64,000 nucleotides of DNA from Orobanche coerulescens. Its lineage: Eukaryota; Streptophyta; Magnoliopsida; Lamiales; Orobanchaceae. Made by a program: the position numbers and the translations under genes. Every line of letters begins with the position of its first letter. Position 1 is the first letter of the stretch. The stretch is from positions 35,293,501-35,357,500 of the forward strand of contig CM065804.1 in NCBI GenBank assembly GCA_033398695.1, written 5' to 3'. Below the pieces are notes generated by a model. That model made no database searches. It was not told the origin of the DNA and saw only the letters and a list, made by a program, of their open reading frames with translations. Positions 55,069-64,000 of the stretch are shown here, piece by piece.

Positions 55069-56742
55069 GTAGGTCTTGCGATCGTATATACGATATTAGC
55101 ATTTGGAATGCTTGATTAGATGGTGAATGATTTGGAATCATTTTAGTCATAATCGTAGTATATGTTTTTCGTTCATTATAGTTGTATTTTTCGTAAGTTT
55201 ATGTCTAAATATAAATCTTTTTTTTCTTGGAAATATGATTTATGTTGAAGATATGAATGCTGGAGAATATAGATATTGGATATCCGGTCGAAAAACTAGC
55301 CCCGAAATGCCGTTGGACGGTCCCGGAGGTGTCCGAAAGCAGGGGGCCGCGACCCAGGGCTCGGGGGCCGTGACCCAGGGCTCAGGGGCCGCGGCCCAGG
55401 GCTGTTGCAGCCCGCCTGGGCAGGCGCTGTACTGGGGGCCGCGGCCTAGGCTCAGGGGGCCGCGTCCCAGGGCCGCTGGGCAGCCCTGCACGCTGCCTGG
55501 TGGCGTTTTCGGGCGCGATTCAGCCCATTTCGGACCCGTTTCGGGCTTGTTTGCTTCGTGTATTCCTAAAAAAGATTTCCCTCATTTTAAATTGGATTTA
55601 ATGTGATTAAAATGATTTATGGTATTTCATTTTATAAGGGAAAATGGATTTATTGGAATACTTGTGATCCACCGAATTATTTTGGACTTTTTCATATTAC
55701 CGATTGTGTGAATCGATTGGATCGGTTCGTATTGTTAATTGGATCAATGTATCTCTACGCTTTCCATTTTTTTAGTATTTATTGGATGAATGCTTTTGAA
55801 TGGAGATGTGGTTCGTGGACTTAGTTTTTTGAATCGTTCGTTTTATTCGATTGGGTTGTAAAGGCCGTTTTGAGCCTATTTATTTTACTAGAAATATTTG
55901 TATCTAGGATGCAATTTTCAATGTAAAATTTATATGTAATGACGAAGACCGGAGGAAGACCCGTTTCGAGAATACGAAGATTCAAGACGAAGACTTGTAA
56001 TTAGATTATGGAGTTTTTGTTTTCTATGAACGGTCCATGAACCACATGTTGGTAGCAACTAGGTTGTGAATGGTTTTTTCATATTGTATGAATGCCACAA
56101 ATACGCTAAAATAATTAATGTGCAAAGTGCAATGTTAATCGCGAAAATTCTCCCACAACAAATTATTAAGTTTATAAGGTTTCAAGGTTTTCCTTCCCTC
56201 CATCGAGTTTTCGGGAAATTGAAATCCAAACCGGATTTGCTATGATTCCGAGTTATCGGGGTAGTCGTTCGGGGAGGACGGATAAATTACCGGGAGCGCA
56301 TTGGATGCCTTCGGTTGGAGCAAATTTTATCCCTTGAAACCTGATAGGTTGCCGGATAAGATTCAATTGTGAAACTGATTTGCGTCGATGGTATAAACTT
56401 AACTTGTTCACAAACCATAGAAACCGTATAGGTTGAGGGGAGTGAACAAGGGGAAAAAGAAGATCGAATCCCATTAGATGGGTTGGTGTTGGACACCACT
56501 TTATGAAAAATAATAGACTAGAAACCTGTTCGGTTGTCCTCTATTAAGATTTATAAAGAACTCGATCACCACTATGAAGTAGTGCGACGATACTTCCGGA
56601 TTTCACATGGGAGTGTGTTGTTCCGATAAAAATAGTGGGAGATGGGTAACAAGAATAGAAAAGACCTTAATTCTATACTCAAAACATAATTAAACGAGTC
56701 ACTAATTATTCTGTTATACTTAATGCAGACATAACTCTCAAT
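55069..56742 (+). other. Copia-2 leader
   Basis: Non-coding. It contains a GC-rich tandem block at 55340-55505: about 21-bp units built on GGGGCCGCGACCCAGGG, three in tandem and two more nearby. Many upstream ATGs lie before gag. It ends with TTCTGTTATACTTAATGCAG (56729), a good 3' splice site 14 bases before the gag ATG. Confidence 0.75.
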
Positions 56743-57514
56743 ATGACAATGAATCCACTCACAATTCTACTCGAGAAGAACACCCTGATTGGACCTAACT
56801 TTGTGGACTGGATCCGCAATCTCATGATTGTCCTCAGTATAGAGGCACTGGGATACGTGTTGGAGACGGACATTCCGGCGCCTCCTGTGCGGACCAGAGC
56901 CAATCAGGAAGAGATCGAAAACCACGAAAAGTGGGTTAAGGATAACATAAAAGTCCGTGCTTACATGATGGCTTCCATGTCTAATGAGCTTCAGAGGGCT
57001 CATGAGAAAATGACTTCTGCTAGGCAGATTCTATCTCACTTAACCGAACTTTATGGTGAGCACAGCAGAACTGCTAGATATGAGATATCGAAGCAACTGT
57101 TCGGTGCAAGGATGATGGAAGGTGAGAAGGTTGGGGAACACGTCCTCAAAATGATATCCATGATCGCGAGATTGGAGGCTCTTGATTTTAAAATGGATAC
57201 TTCTCTCCAAACCGACATTATCCTTCAGTCTCTCCCTGATTCCTTGTCACAGTTTGTTATGAACTTCAACTGCAATGAGATTGCATGTAACTTAGCTGGG
57301 CTAATGAACAAACTGGTGACCGCTCAGTCTCAGATGAAGACTCCGCGGATGAAGGAGTCTGCCCTTGTGATTTCTTCTGGACTTCGGAAGTCAAAGAATA
57401 AGAAAAAAAAGACCAAGAAGCAGACTGGACCACAAGTTAAGGACCTTAAAAGAAAGGGCAAGGCCCCGATGGTTCCAAAAGGCAAGAAGAAGAAAGATAC
57501 TTGTCTCTGTTGTT
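56743..57514 (+). pseudogene. gag: Copia-2 gag (truncated by insertion)
   Basis: One uninterrupted frame from ATG 56743: MTMNPLTILLEKNTLIGPNF, VDWIRNLMIVLSIEALGYVL, a central capsid-like part (SNELQRAHEKMTSARQILSH, YGEHSRTARYEISKQLFGAR), TDIILQSLPDSLSQFVMNF and a Lys-rich tail (KSKNKKKKTKKQTG, KGKAPMVPKGKKKKDTC). The zinc knuckle starts at this last Cys but is cut by the insertion at 57515, so the last codons of the open frame belong to the inserted LTR. Gag forms the particle; the Lys-rich tail would bind RNA. It is better preserved than the copia-1 gag. Confidence 0.9.
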
Positions 57515-58846
57515 TGTTGATTCTTTAGTCTAATACTCGCAAGCGCACGATTTGTTCGATGTAGATATGCGGTGCAAGGTCGATTTCACAGGGAGGACTA
57601 TGATAGTGAAGTAAAATTATTCCTATCATTTTGAACCAAATTTTATTAAATTATAACCTAGTCCCAAATAATTTTATTTTTGAATGGTTATAATAATTGC
57701 ATTAAATAACAATAATTTTTAAGTAGATTTTAGATAAATTGATTTTAAATAATTTAGTAGGGTTTAGAATCCACCAATATCTATTTATTATTTAATTTAT
57801 ATTTTAATTCCAATAAATTCAGGGAATAGATTCTGAAATCAATCTCACTATTTCCCTATAGATTTGACAATAAGTACAAAATTATAAAAAATATAGATTT
57901 TCCTTCGCTTGAAAAATATAATTTCTAAGCATTATATGTATCCAATTTAATGGAAAACAAATAATCAAAGAAATTAACTAATATCAATAATCACAAAGCA
58001 ATGGGAATTTTTAACTATCAAAAATACGTGATATAATTGATGAAATAATATTCCCTTATTGAAGCGAAAATCATAATTGTTAAAAACATTTATTTGGAAT
58101 TATTATATAAATATTAATAATAATATAGACATGGTTTCATCATAACCCCACTAAAAGAAAATTACTCACTCATAACAATACAAATAAATAAATATTCCAT
58201 AATATTATTACTCAAATATAACTTTATTACACAATATTTTTATTTCTATCCCTTACAATAATATCTCTCTATTTTTTCTCCTTTTTTTCTCTTCTTTTTT
58301 TCTCCTCCCAAAAACACTACACATGCATCCCCTATTTATACTATTACAAAATTAATAAAATAATAATTTTTAACATTTTAAAATCCCACCCTCAATAATA
58401 CACGGTTGCCAATTAATGCTGATATCATGGATGATATCAGTAGAGAGTTGAATTTCCGGTCCAATCGGGTGTCGACACGTGGCACAATATGGTCCGTTTA
58501 TTTAATTGTCCTTCGAACGGTCATAACTTCTTCATATGAACTCGGATTCGGATGAATTTTTTTTTAAAACGATCGTCTCGATGAGACGAATAAAATGAGA
58601 CCAGTTGTGACTATATTTGAATTTTGAAAAATATCGCCCTTGAACCAATTGATCTGTCTTGTACCGGTTGGTTAACCTGCAGATATAATTTAATTCCAAT
58701 TAATTATCCAAAAATGACACAAAATTATAAAAAATTCTAACAAAATTAAATAATATAAATATATGGTAAAACGAATAAATTATCACACAACACACAATTA
58801 TATGTATAAAATACTAATAAAAATATTACTCAAAATATACTAAACA
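57515..58846 (-). repeat. 3' LTR of the antisense fragment
   Basis: 1332 bp, strongly AT-rich. Minus-strand TATA box TATAAATA at 58333-58340. The end sequence (plus view) ACTCGCAAGCGCACGATTTG..GGTCGATTTCACAGGGAGG is a repeat-type motif of plant LTRs. Confidence 0.7.
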
Positions 58847-58865
58847 AATTCCCCCACACTTATCT
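58847..58865 (-). other. Polypurine tract of the antisense fragment
   Basis: Minus strand AAGTGTGGGGGAATT directly before the LTR start TGTTTAG. Confidence 0.7.
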
Positions 58866-60127
58866 TTGCACGTCCTCGGGCAAATATTATACCCGAGTTA
58901 TAATACTCATATGCTGAAAAAAAATCATGACAAAACCAATATCAAGAGAGAACAAGTGATCATGACCCAAGTGAGATCAGAGAAAAATAGGATGCCGCAC
59001 CAAATTCTAACAACTTCATTGAGAATCAAATGCCAAAAGATTCAATACCCTCACGGTGGATATCACTCTTCACTCAAGTGTATATACGGGATATTCGAGA
59101 ATAGTTCACTCATATCAAAGCATAATGTGTCATTACCATATGCTTGGTCAAAAATCAAATCTCCACTACTTAAAAATAAACTCATGCATAAATCAAAAGT
59201 CTTTCTTTTGGTTGTAACGTGGCTTTGGGCATGGGTAGGATAAAGGAAAAATTATGAGGTTTGCTAGCCAAGATCAATTGTGAATTTAGATGCATAACAA
59301 ATCCTACAAATAACAATCAACACCCCCCTTCTGTAATGAAAACTCTCAAACCGTCATCCCCCAAGTTATTCTGTACATGGTAATTGAATATTCATCTGGT
59401 AAGGTCATACTCTTGTGTAAGAAAAAGTATGCAATGGATCTTATGGAAGGAATTATGTATCACTCAAGGGATAGTTTAAGTGCTATTTTATGTATATATA
59501 GTGATGATTTTCGCACTTGACCTCCCGCTTTTTTTTTGGGTGGGGGCCTTTATTTATATTTTTTATTCGGTTCAATACTCCAATGTACTTCACACCCTTT
59601 CACTTTCAACAAAAGCTCTTAATCTCCACAATACTCTTATGAACATCGGTCCCTATTTGTCACACATCTAGTTCACAATTAAATCTTTGACTAGAGGGTG
59701 CAAATGGATGAGTCATCAACAAGAATGGATAATGGCTAAAGTAATGTGCTTGATCAAAGAAATAGGCTCAGGCTCAATGGGGCTTCTAAGGATAAAATGT
59801 AATGGGTGGAAAAATATAAGCCAACGAGGGGTTAATCCTAATTGCCTTTATCATCTTAATGCAAGAGTTTATGAATGTAGTCTCGAAATGTTTAAATGAG
59901 CAAGTTCTAGAATGAACACAATATGTTTGACCACACAACAAAAAATATAGAGCGTATATATAAGGATTGCTCTAAGGCTCAAAACTCACAAAAAGGGTGT
60001 TGTGTACTGAATGCCATACACCTTCATCCAAATCCATTATCAAAACCAGTTAAACATCCCAAAAATGAATTTTTCACTAACGTTTTCTCAAGAAAATGAT
60101 GTCGTGATTTTCAACCTCTCTTTATAT

Positions 60128-60196
<69 letters not shown>

Positions 60197-60720
60197 TAGA
60201 TATAGATATAGATATAGATATAGATATACACCTTCCCCCACAATTAATGATAAACAATATCCTTATTGTGTAAAAGGAACAATGGAGTAAGGGTTTAAAT
60301 AAAGCTTCCCTGTTTATGAATGACGTCGCTTCGCTCAAGCCTTTTTTTTGGACCTGCAAGAAATAAGTTTGGCAAAACAACAAAAGAAAATATATATCCG
60401 GAAGTATAACACAAACAATCTAGATGCGCTTCAAGAGAGTCCGAAGAGTTGCCTTACGCTGCCATCAATGCTTTTATTAAAAACAAACGAAAAAAGTACA
60501 CTAATAGAAATAACAATATATAAATCGTGGATAGATGCGCGTCAAGAGGTCGAAAAGAAACTCCTTAAGCTGCCATCATTTTCACAATTTATACACCCGC
60601 TAAAAAGTAAAAACAACAAGAGGAATGAAGTGGGATATCAGAGGGAAAGGAATGTATCAATTTTGCATTTCCGCACAGTGAAATCTTCCATCCAAACAAT
60701 ATTAGCTAGAGCTGGGTCTG
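58866..60720 (-). other. Non-coding internal region of the antisense fragment
   Basis: No recognisable protein in either strand. It contains a compound microsatellite (60123-60229) and a diverged two-copy repeat, period about 110 bp (GATGCGC.TCAAGAG and GCTGCCATCA at about 60424 and 60534). Confidence 0.5.
60123..60229. repeat. Compound microsatellite (TA)n-(GA)n-(TATAGA)n
   Basis: (TA)n 60123-60174, (GA)n to about 60196, then TATAGA hexamers to 60229. ORFs across it are artefacts. Confidence 0.95.
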
Positions 60721-61105
60721 TGTAACACCCCCAAAACCATATGGGAATATTACACGCCGTAGACCCTTTCCACAAGGATCTACCAGGCTAAACATCCATA
60801 AACAACCAAATGCTTATCCGACCAGGGTCAAACAATAAAATAATCCAGACCGTTATGGTCACTTACACGTGAATACACAGACCGATGAGGTCACACAACC
60901 CAATCAACACAACTGACCTAAACGACATTACCCATACAGGGGTCGAAATACAATACAGCGGAAGACTGAAATCAACTCTGACAATACAACAAAAATCAAA
61001 CAACTCTCGACTCATGATTAGTATCGCAGCTCGTCATCCTCTTGTGTCAATCCTGTGACTGCTCCCCTAAATCTGCATGTACCTGGATGCAAAACAGACA
61101 TCCAC

Positions 61106-61148
61106 CCCCCGATTACTCGGGGGTTAGTAAAACTCCACTGTTTTACTA
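61106..61148 (-). other. Hairpin pair with compensatory change
   Basis: CCCCCGA (61106) pairs with TCGGGGG (61117). TAGTAAAAC (61125) pairs with GTTTTACTA (61140). Relative to Tekay-2 (TAGCAAAAC/GTTTTGCTA), a C-G pair is replaced by T-A, preserving the stem. Confidence 0.7.
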
Positions 61149-61464
61149 GTGCAAGTATCAAATCATACGAAATATAACAAGCAAGTAATAATCGTGAATC
61201 AAATATAACAATCAAGTATCAAAATATCCCCGGGAGGTTTTCACAAGGAAAATATAAGCTATGAAGCATTCAAAAATAAGATAATCATCTCGGGAATTTT
61301 TAGAATTTCAAAACCTTTCGAAAATCTTAGGGTCTTAACCCAAATATCAAATTGTATTTCAACAATTTACAGTACGAAAACTTTTCCATAAATCTCGTGG
61401 GGCTCGGCCCAACATTCTTTTCTTAAAACTTTCTTACAAAAAGTTTGATTTACAAAACATGATT

Positions 61465-61865
61465 CGTGACACCGTGATCCCCTGTCACGTGTCTCCGTAG
61501 GTTCAACAACCCGCATGGGCTTAACCAATCACAACAATCACAACAATCAATCATGCTCATGACTCCGTGATCGCTTGCCACGAGTATCCGTAGGTTCAAC
61601 AACCCACACGGATTGAGCAAACACAACAATCACAACAAACAGTCCCGACCCCGTGAACCTGTGTCACGTGTCACCGTAGGTTCCGTCTAACCCGCACGGT
61701 TGGACGTAATGTGTCCTGATCCCATGGACCTGTGCCATGAATCATCGTAGGCCTCGTCAGACCCGCACGATTGGACCTCAGCACCACACACTAAGTTCTG
61801 ATCCCATGAACCTGTGCCATGAATCCTCGTAGGCCCCGTCGAACCCGCACGAGTGAACTTAGCGT
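61465..61865 (-). repeat. Five-copy tandem repeat in the 60721 LTR
   Basis: Units starting near 61465, 61558, 61644, 61715 and 61798, each with CCGTGA/CCATGA, TGTCACG/TGCCATGA, CGTAGG and CCCGCACG. The unit shortens from about 93 to 70-83 bp along the array. It corresponds to the two-copy repeat of the other Tekay-type LTRs. Confidence 0.8.
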
Positions 61866-62744
61866 TCCAGCACACCACATTCACATTCACATTACATACA
61901 ATAATGAGCACAGTTAGTCAATCATGTTGATCACCACAAAATCATACATCATACGCACATAACATAATCTCAATACTCTCAAAAAAATTATCATCAATCA
62001 ACGACACACAACCAACATAACACACGTTTGGTACACAATAGATTGCACAACCAAGTGTACAACCATCCATATGTACGTCGCAATCCTGCACGAATGGGAC
62101 AACACCTAACATATATACCAACATAGCACTATTATCACAAAGCCTTCAAATTGCGGAATACACAACCGATTCAAACCGAACATATTTACGAAGGCAAGCA
62201 AAATCATCATAAATATCATACGTGATTACTAGTCGCAAGATACAAATCGTATAGTAAGATACTTGCCTTAATAACCGCTACCGAATACTCCGAAGAGCAC
62301 GGTTCGACCGGGATGCTCGCACCCCGAAGAAGACAACGAACGGAAGGGTTCCGACTTGAGTTCTTCACAAGAATTTCGTCCCTAAGTCATAACAATGATA
62401 AATCAACAATCGTACGATGGATAATAATCATACAACGCCCAATCCCCCCTCTAAGACCTTTTGTCGGACACCTTCAAGGCATTGACTAAGAACTCGACCA
62501 AAACAACGAATCGAAACGATCCAACCGTGGAATTGTAATACCCGGTCGAAATTCATGTCATATCAAATCTCTTCATTGTACGAATTGTGTTTTGTTGGGC
62601 GAACCCTTGTAATCATTACTTGGAACCACCGTTTTGGGATTCCCGTACTTCCATTTCGTGTTATTGTTGCCCAGATATTGAGTCCTATTGCTTTTATTCT
62701 CTTCCCGGGTCATTTTTCATCATTTTAGGACCCGAGGGGGGTGT

Positions 62745-63025
62745 GAGCCGCGGCACAAGGAGTGTGCGCCGCGGCACACACATTTCCTAAACTCAGCCCA
62801 ATGGATCAGCACGGTGCCGCGGCACATGCCGCACAAACAAAGACACCGCCGAAGTCATCGCTGCAGACACTGTCCGGGCCGCAGACACTTGTGTTGCATC
62901 TTTCACCAAAACCAATCAGATCTGTGTGCTGCAAGACGCCAATGGGGCCGCGGCACACTGCCGAGCCCTGGGAGCAATTTTTGGGCCTGTGCCGCGGCAC
63001 ACCTAGGCTGAGCCGCGGCACATAA
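62745..63025 (+). promoter_or_regulatory. GCCGCGGCACA word cluster in U3 of the 62534 LTR
   Basis: Six copies of the GCCGCGGCACA word at about 62747, 62769, 62817, 62949, 62991 and 63011. ORFs through the cluster are frame-independent by-products of the GC content. Confidence 0.7.
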
Positions 63026-63866
63026 TGCGGTCAACTGCATTATTTGTGCTTTTTGAGCGAGATGCAGCTCATTTCTCCATTTCCTTCTTCTACCTTCGAG
63101 AGAGAGAGCTTGAGGGGAGGAGCTTCTCACCATCTATCACTTGTGTGTTGGATTTTTACCATTTTCATTCGGTTGGGAAGCCCGAATAATCGATCTAACG
63201 CGTATTCCTCGGATCATAGAGCTTGGATATTCAAGAGGTAATTTCTTCAACATCTTGGTTCTCGATTTTGTATTGGGTATTGATGTTTTGGATGTTAAAA
63301 TCATGGTGTATGAAGTGATATATGCATGATTATGGGCATGTTTGAGTATTCATCGGATTATTGAAAGATTATTCAAGAACACTTTGAATTTTGTGTTGGA
63401 TTTTGGGGCTTTTCGTAGATTCGTCCGATTTATCCGATTGAAGCTTGAGAACCTTGAGATTATGAGATATCTATGTCGTATGCGTGTTTTTCTTACGATT
63501 TTACGGGTTGGATTGTGCCATTTTCGGACTTGTGGTAGTTTGGGCGATTTCCCAACCTTTAGTTGTTCACCCGTGTATTTTCTTGAATCGCAGACGAGTT
63601 TCGGGAGTCTCTTCGTGTAATTTGAGTATGGATAATTAATTTTCATATTCCTTGCGAATCGTTTAGGTGCCGGAAGCGCGTTCTTGGACCTACCGAACTC
63701 ATACCCTCCCTCCGTTCGATTTCTCGATGTCTCAAAGGCAAGTATATATTTATGATTGTACGTTCTCGACTTTGAAAGTAAGAAGTATTGATGGTATGAT
63801 ATGAACGAACCGTTTTTACGGCATTCATAGATATATTGGTGGCATATTATGAACGAACCGTTTTTA

Positions 63867-64000
63867 TGTAATACCCGAGATTTCTAATATGTATTTGGAA
63901 CTTGTGATATTGTAATTGTTGCTCTTTAATCTGAGTATTATTCTTCGTATCTCATAGTCCGGTGTTGTTGAGCATATGATTTCATGAATGTGATTTAAGA
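63867..64000 (+). mobile_element. Possible start of a further Tekay-type LTR
   Basis: TGTAATACCCGAGATT repeats the LTR start signature (compare the minus-strand start of Tekay-2). It could be an insertion into the 62534 LTR. Only 134 bases are visible, and no duplication can be checked. Confidence 0.4.

Larger units (their letters stand above)
53081..57514 (+). mobile_element. Copia-2: truncated Ty1/copia element (plus strand)
   Basis: 5' LTR 53081-55055, primer site, 1.67-kb leader and most of gag are present; pol is missing because another element starts at 57515. LTR termini (TATTAGGAGTATGCCCTCGA) and Gag are clearly of the copia-1 family, in the opposite orientation. Its right-hand remainder is not in the window as far as I can see. 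Confidence 0.88.
57515..60720 (-). mobile_element. Antisense LTR element fragment in copia-2 gag
   Basis: On the minus strand an LTR (57515-58846) starts TGTTTAGTAT and ends AATCAACA, preceded by a PPT at 58847-58865. The PPT and the GAGGACGTGCAAAGATAAGTG context resemble the Athila/Tat 3' end. The internal 58866-60720 shows no gag or pol, and the 5' LTR is not found before the next element at 60721. It probably belongs to a Tat/Athila-related non-autonomous family (tentative). Confidence 0.65.
60721..62533 (-). mobile_element. Antisense Tekay-type LTR (Tekay-2-like), 5' part missing
   Basis: Starts TGTAACACCCC (plus view) and is related to the Tekay-2 LTRs: shared terminal block, hairpin pair (61106-61148), TAAG|GCAAGTA on the minus strand (62260-62270) and the following ACTCCGA..CACGGTTCGACCGGG segment. 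A plus-strand LTR begins at 62534 and splits it, so its other end is outside the window. Non-coding. Confidence 0.8.
62534..64000 (+). mobile_element. Plus-strand Tekay-type LTR, runs off the window
   Basis: Begins TGTAATACCCGG after GGAAT and contains a GCCGCGGCACA word cluster (62745-63025) in U3 and AAAG|GCAAGTA at 63734-63744. These features match the layout of Tekay-1. No coding sequence is visible. Whether it is a solo LTR or the 5' LTR of an element cannot be told. Confidence 0.7.

Noticed and set aside
55127..55606. 159-codon ORF across the copia-2 leader
   Set aside because: It is created by the 21-bp GC-rich repeat (seven codons per unit), ends before gag and has no match to copia proteins. 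Treated as leader sequence.
60011..60383. ORFs of Ile/Tyr and Arg/Glu repeats
   Set aside because: Translated microsatellite.
62685..63025. Overlapping ORFs of 70-107 codons on both strands
   Set aside because: By-product of the GCCGCGGCACA word cluster, which lacks stops in several frames.

Overview
The window is plant nuclear DNA made almost entirely of transposable elements stacked inside one another. Evidence for a flowering-plant genome: long Ty3/gypsy LTRs of Tekay/Del type, an Athila element with an aspartate-tRNA primer site and an extra 3' ORF, a Tat-like gag-only element, two Ty1/copia elements of Tnt1/Tork type, and initiator-Met-tRNA primer sites (TGGTATCAGAGC). I see no host gene, rRNA, tRNA gene, CRISPR array or bacterial feature. 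The species cannot be named from this sequence.

Boundaries were read from terminal TG...CA, target-site duplications (TSDs), primer sites (PBS) and polypurine tracts (PPT).

Left nest (963-23262). An antisense Tekay-type LTR (starts 963) is split by a probable hAT-like non-autonomous transposon (2327-22947). That element holds two antisense solo LTRs, LTR-B (2569-5438, TSD ACCAG) and LTR-A (5752-22370, TSD CGAAT). LTR-A is split by a Tat-like gag-only element on the minus strand (6864-21342, TSD CACAA). The Tat-like gag is split by Tekay-1 on the plus strand (10273-20167, TSD GGGCT/GGGCC). This is five layers deep.

Middle nest (23263-52298). Copia-1 lies on the minus strand (TSD ATTAT). It is split by Tekay-2 (27942-35721, minus, gutted, no coding capacity) and, inside its own 5' LTR, by an Athila element (38387-50458, plus, TSD ATTGA).

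Right part. A piece of the 963 LTR resumes (52304-53080), followed by copia-2 (53081-57514, plus). Its gag is cut by an antisense element fragment (57515-60720). Then come a second antisense Tekay-type LTR (60721-62533) and a plus-strand LTR (62534 onward), itself possibly entered by another LTR at 63867.

No element is intact: all coding regions carry stops or frameshifts. Tekay-1 is the youngest by eye (LTRs about 98 percent alike).

Cross-cutting signals worth attention: (1) a conserved GC-type splice-donor motif, AG|GCAAGTA, in nearly every Tekay-type LTR, with a good 3' splice site directly before gag; splice acceptors also sit just before gag in both copia elements and in Athila, so a leader intron that removes the PBS is a plausible shared strategy. 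(2) Family-specific CpG-rich palindromic word clusters placed just upstream of the TATA box in most gypsy LTRs. (3) A pair of adjacent hairpins in Tekay-type LTRs with a compensatory base-pair change. (4) An in-frame 168-bp duplication inside the Athila reverse transcriptase.
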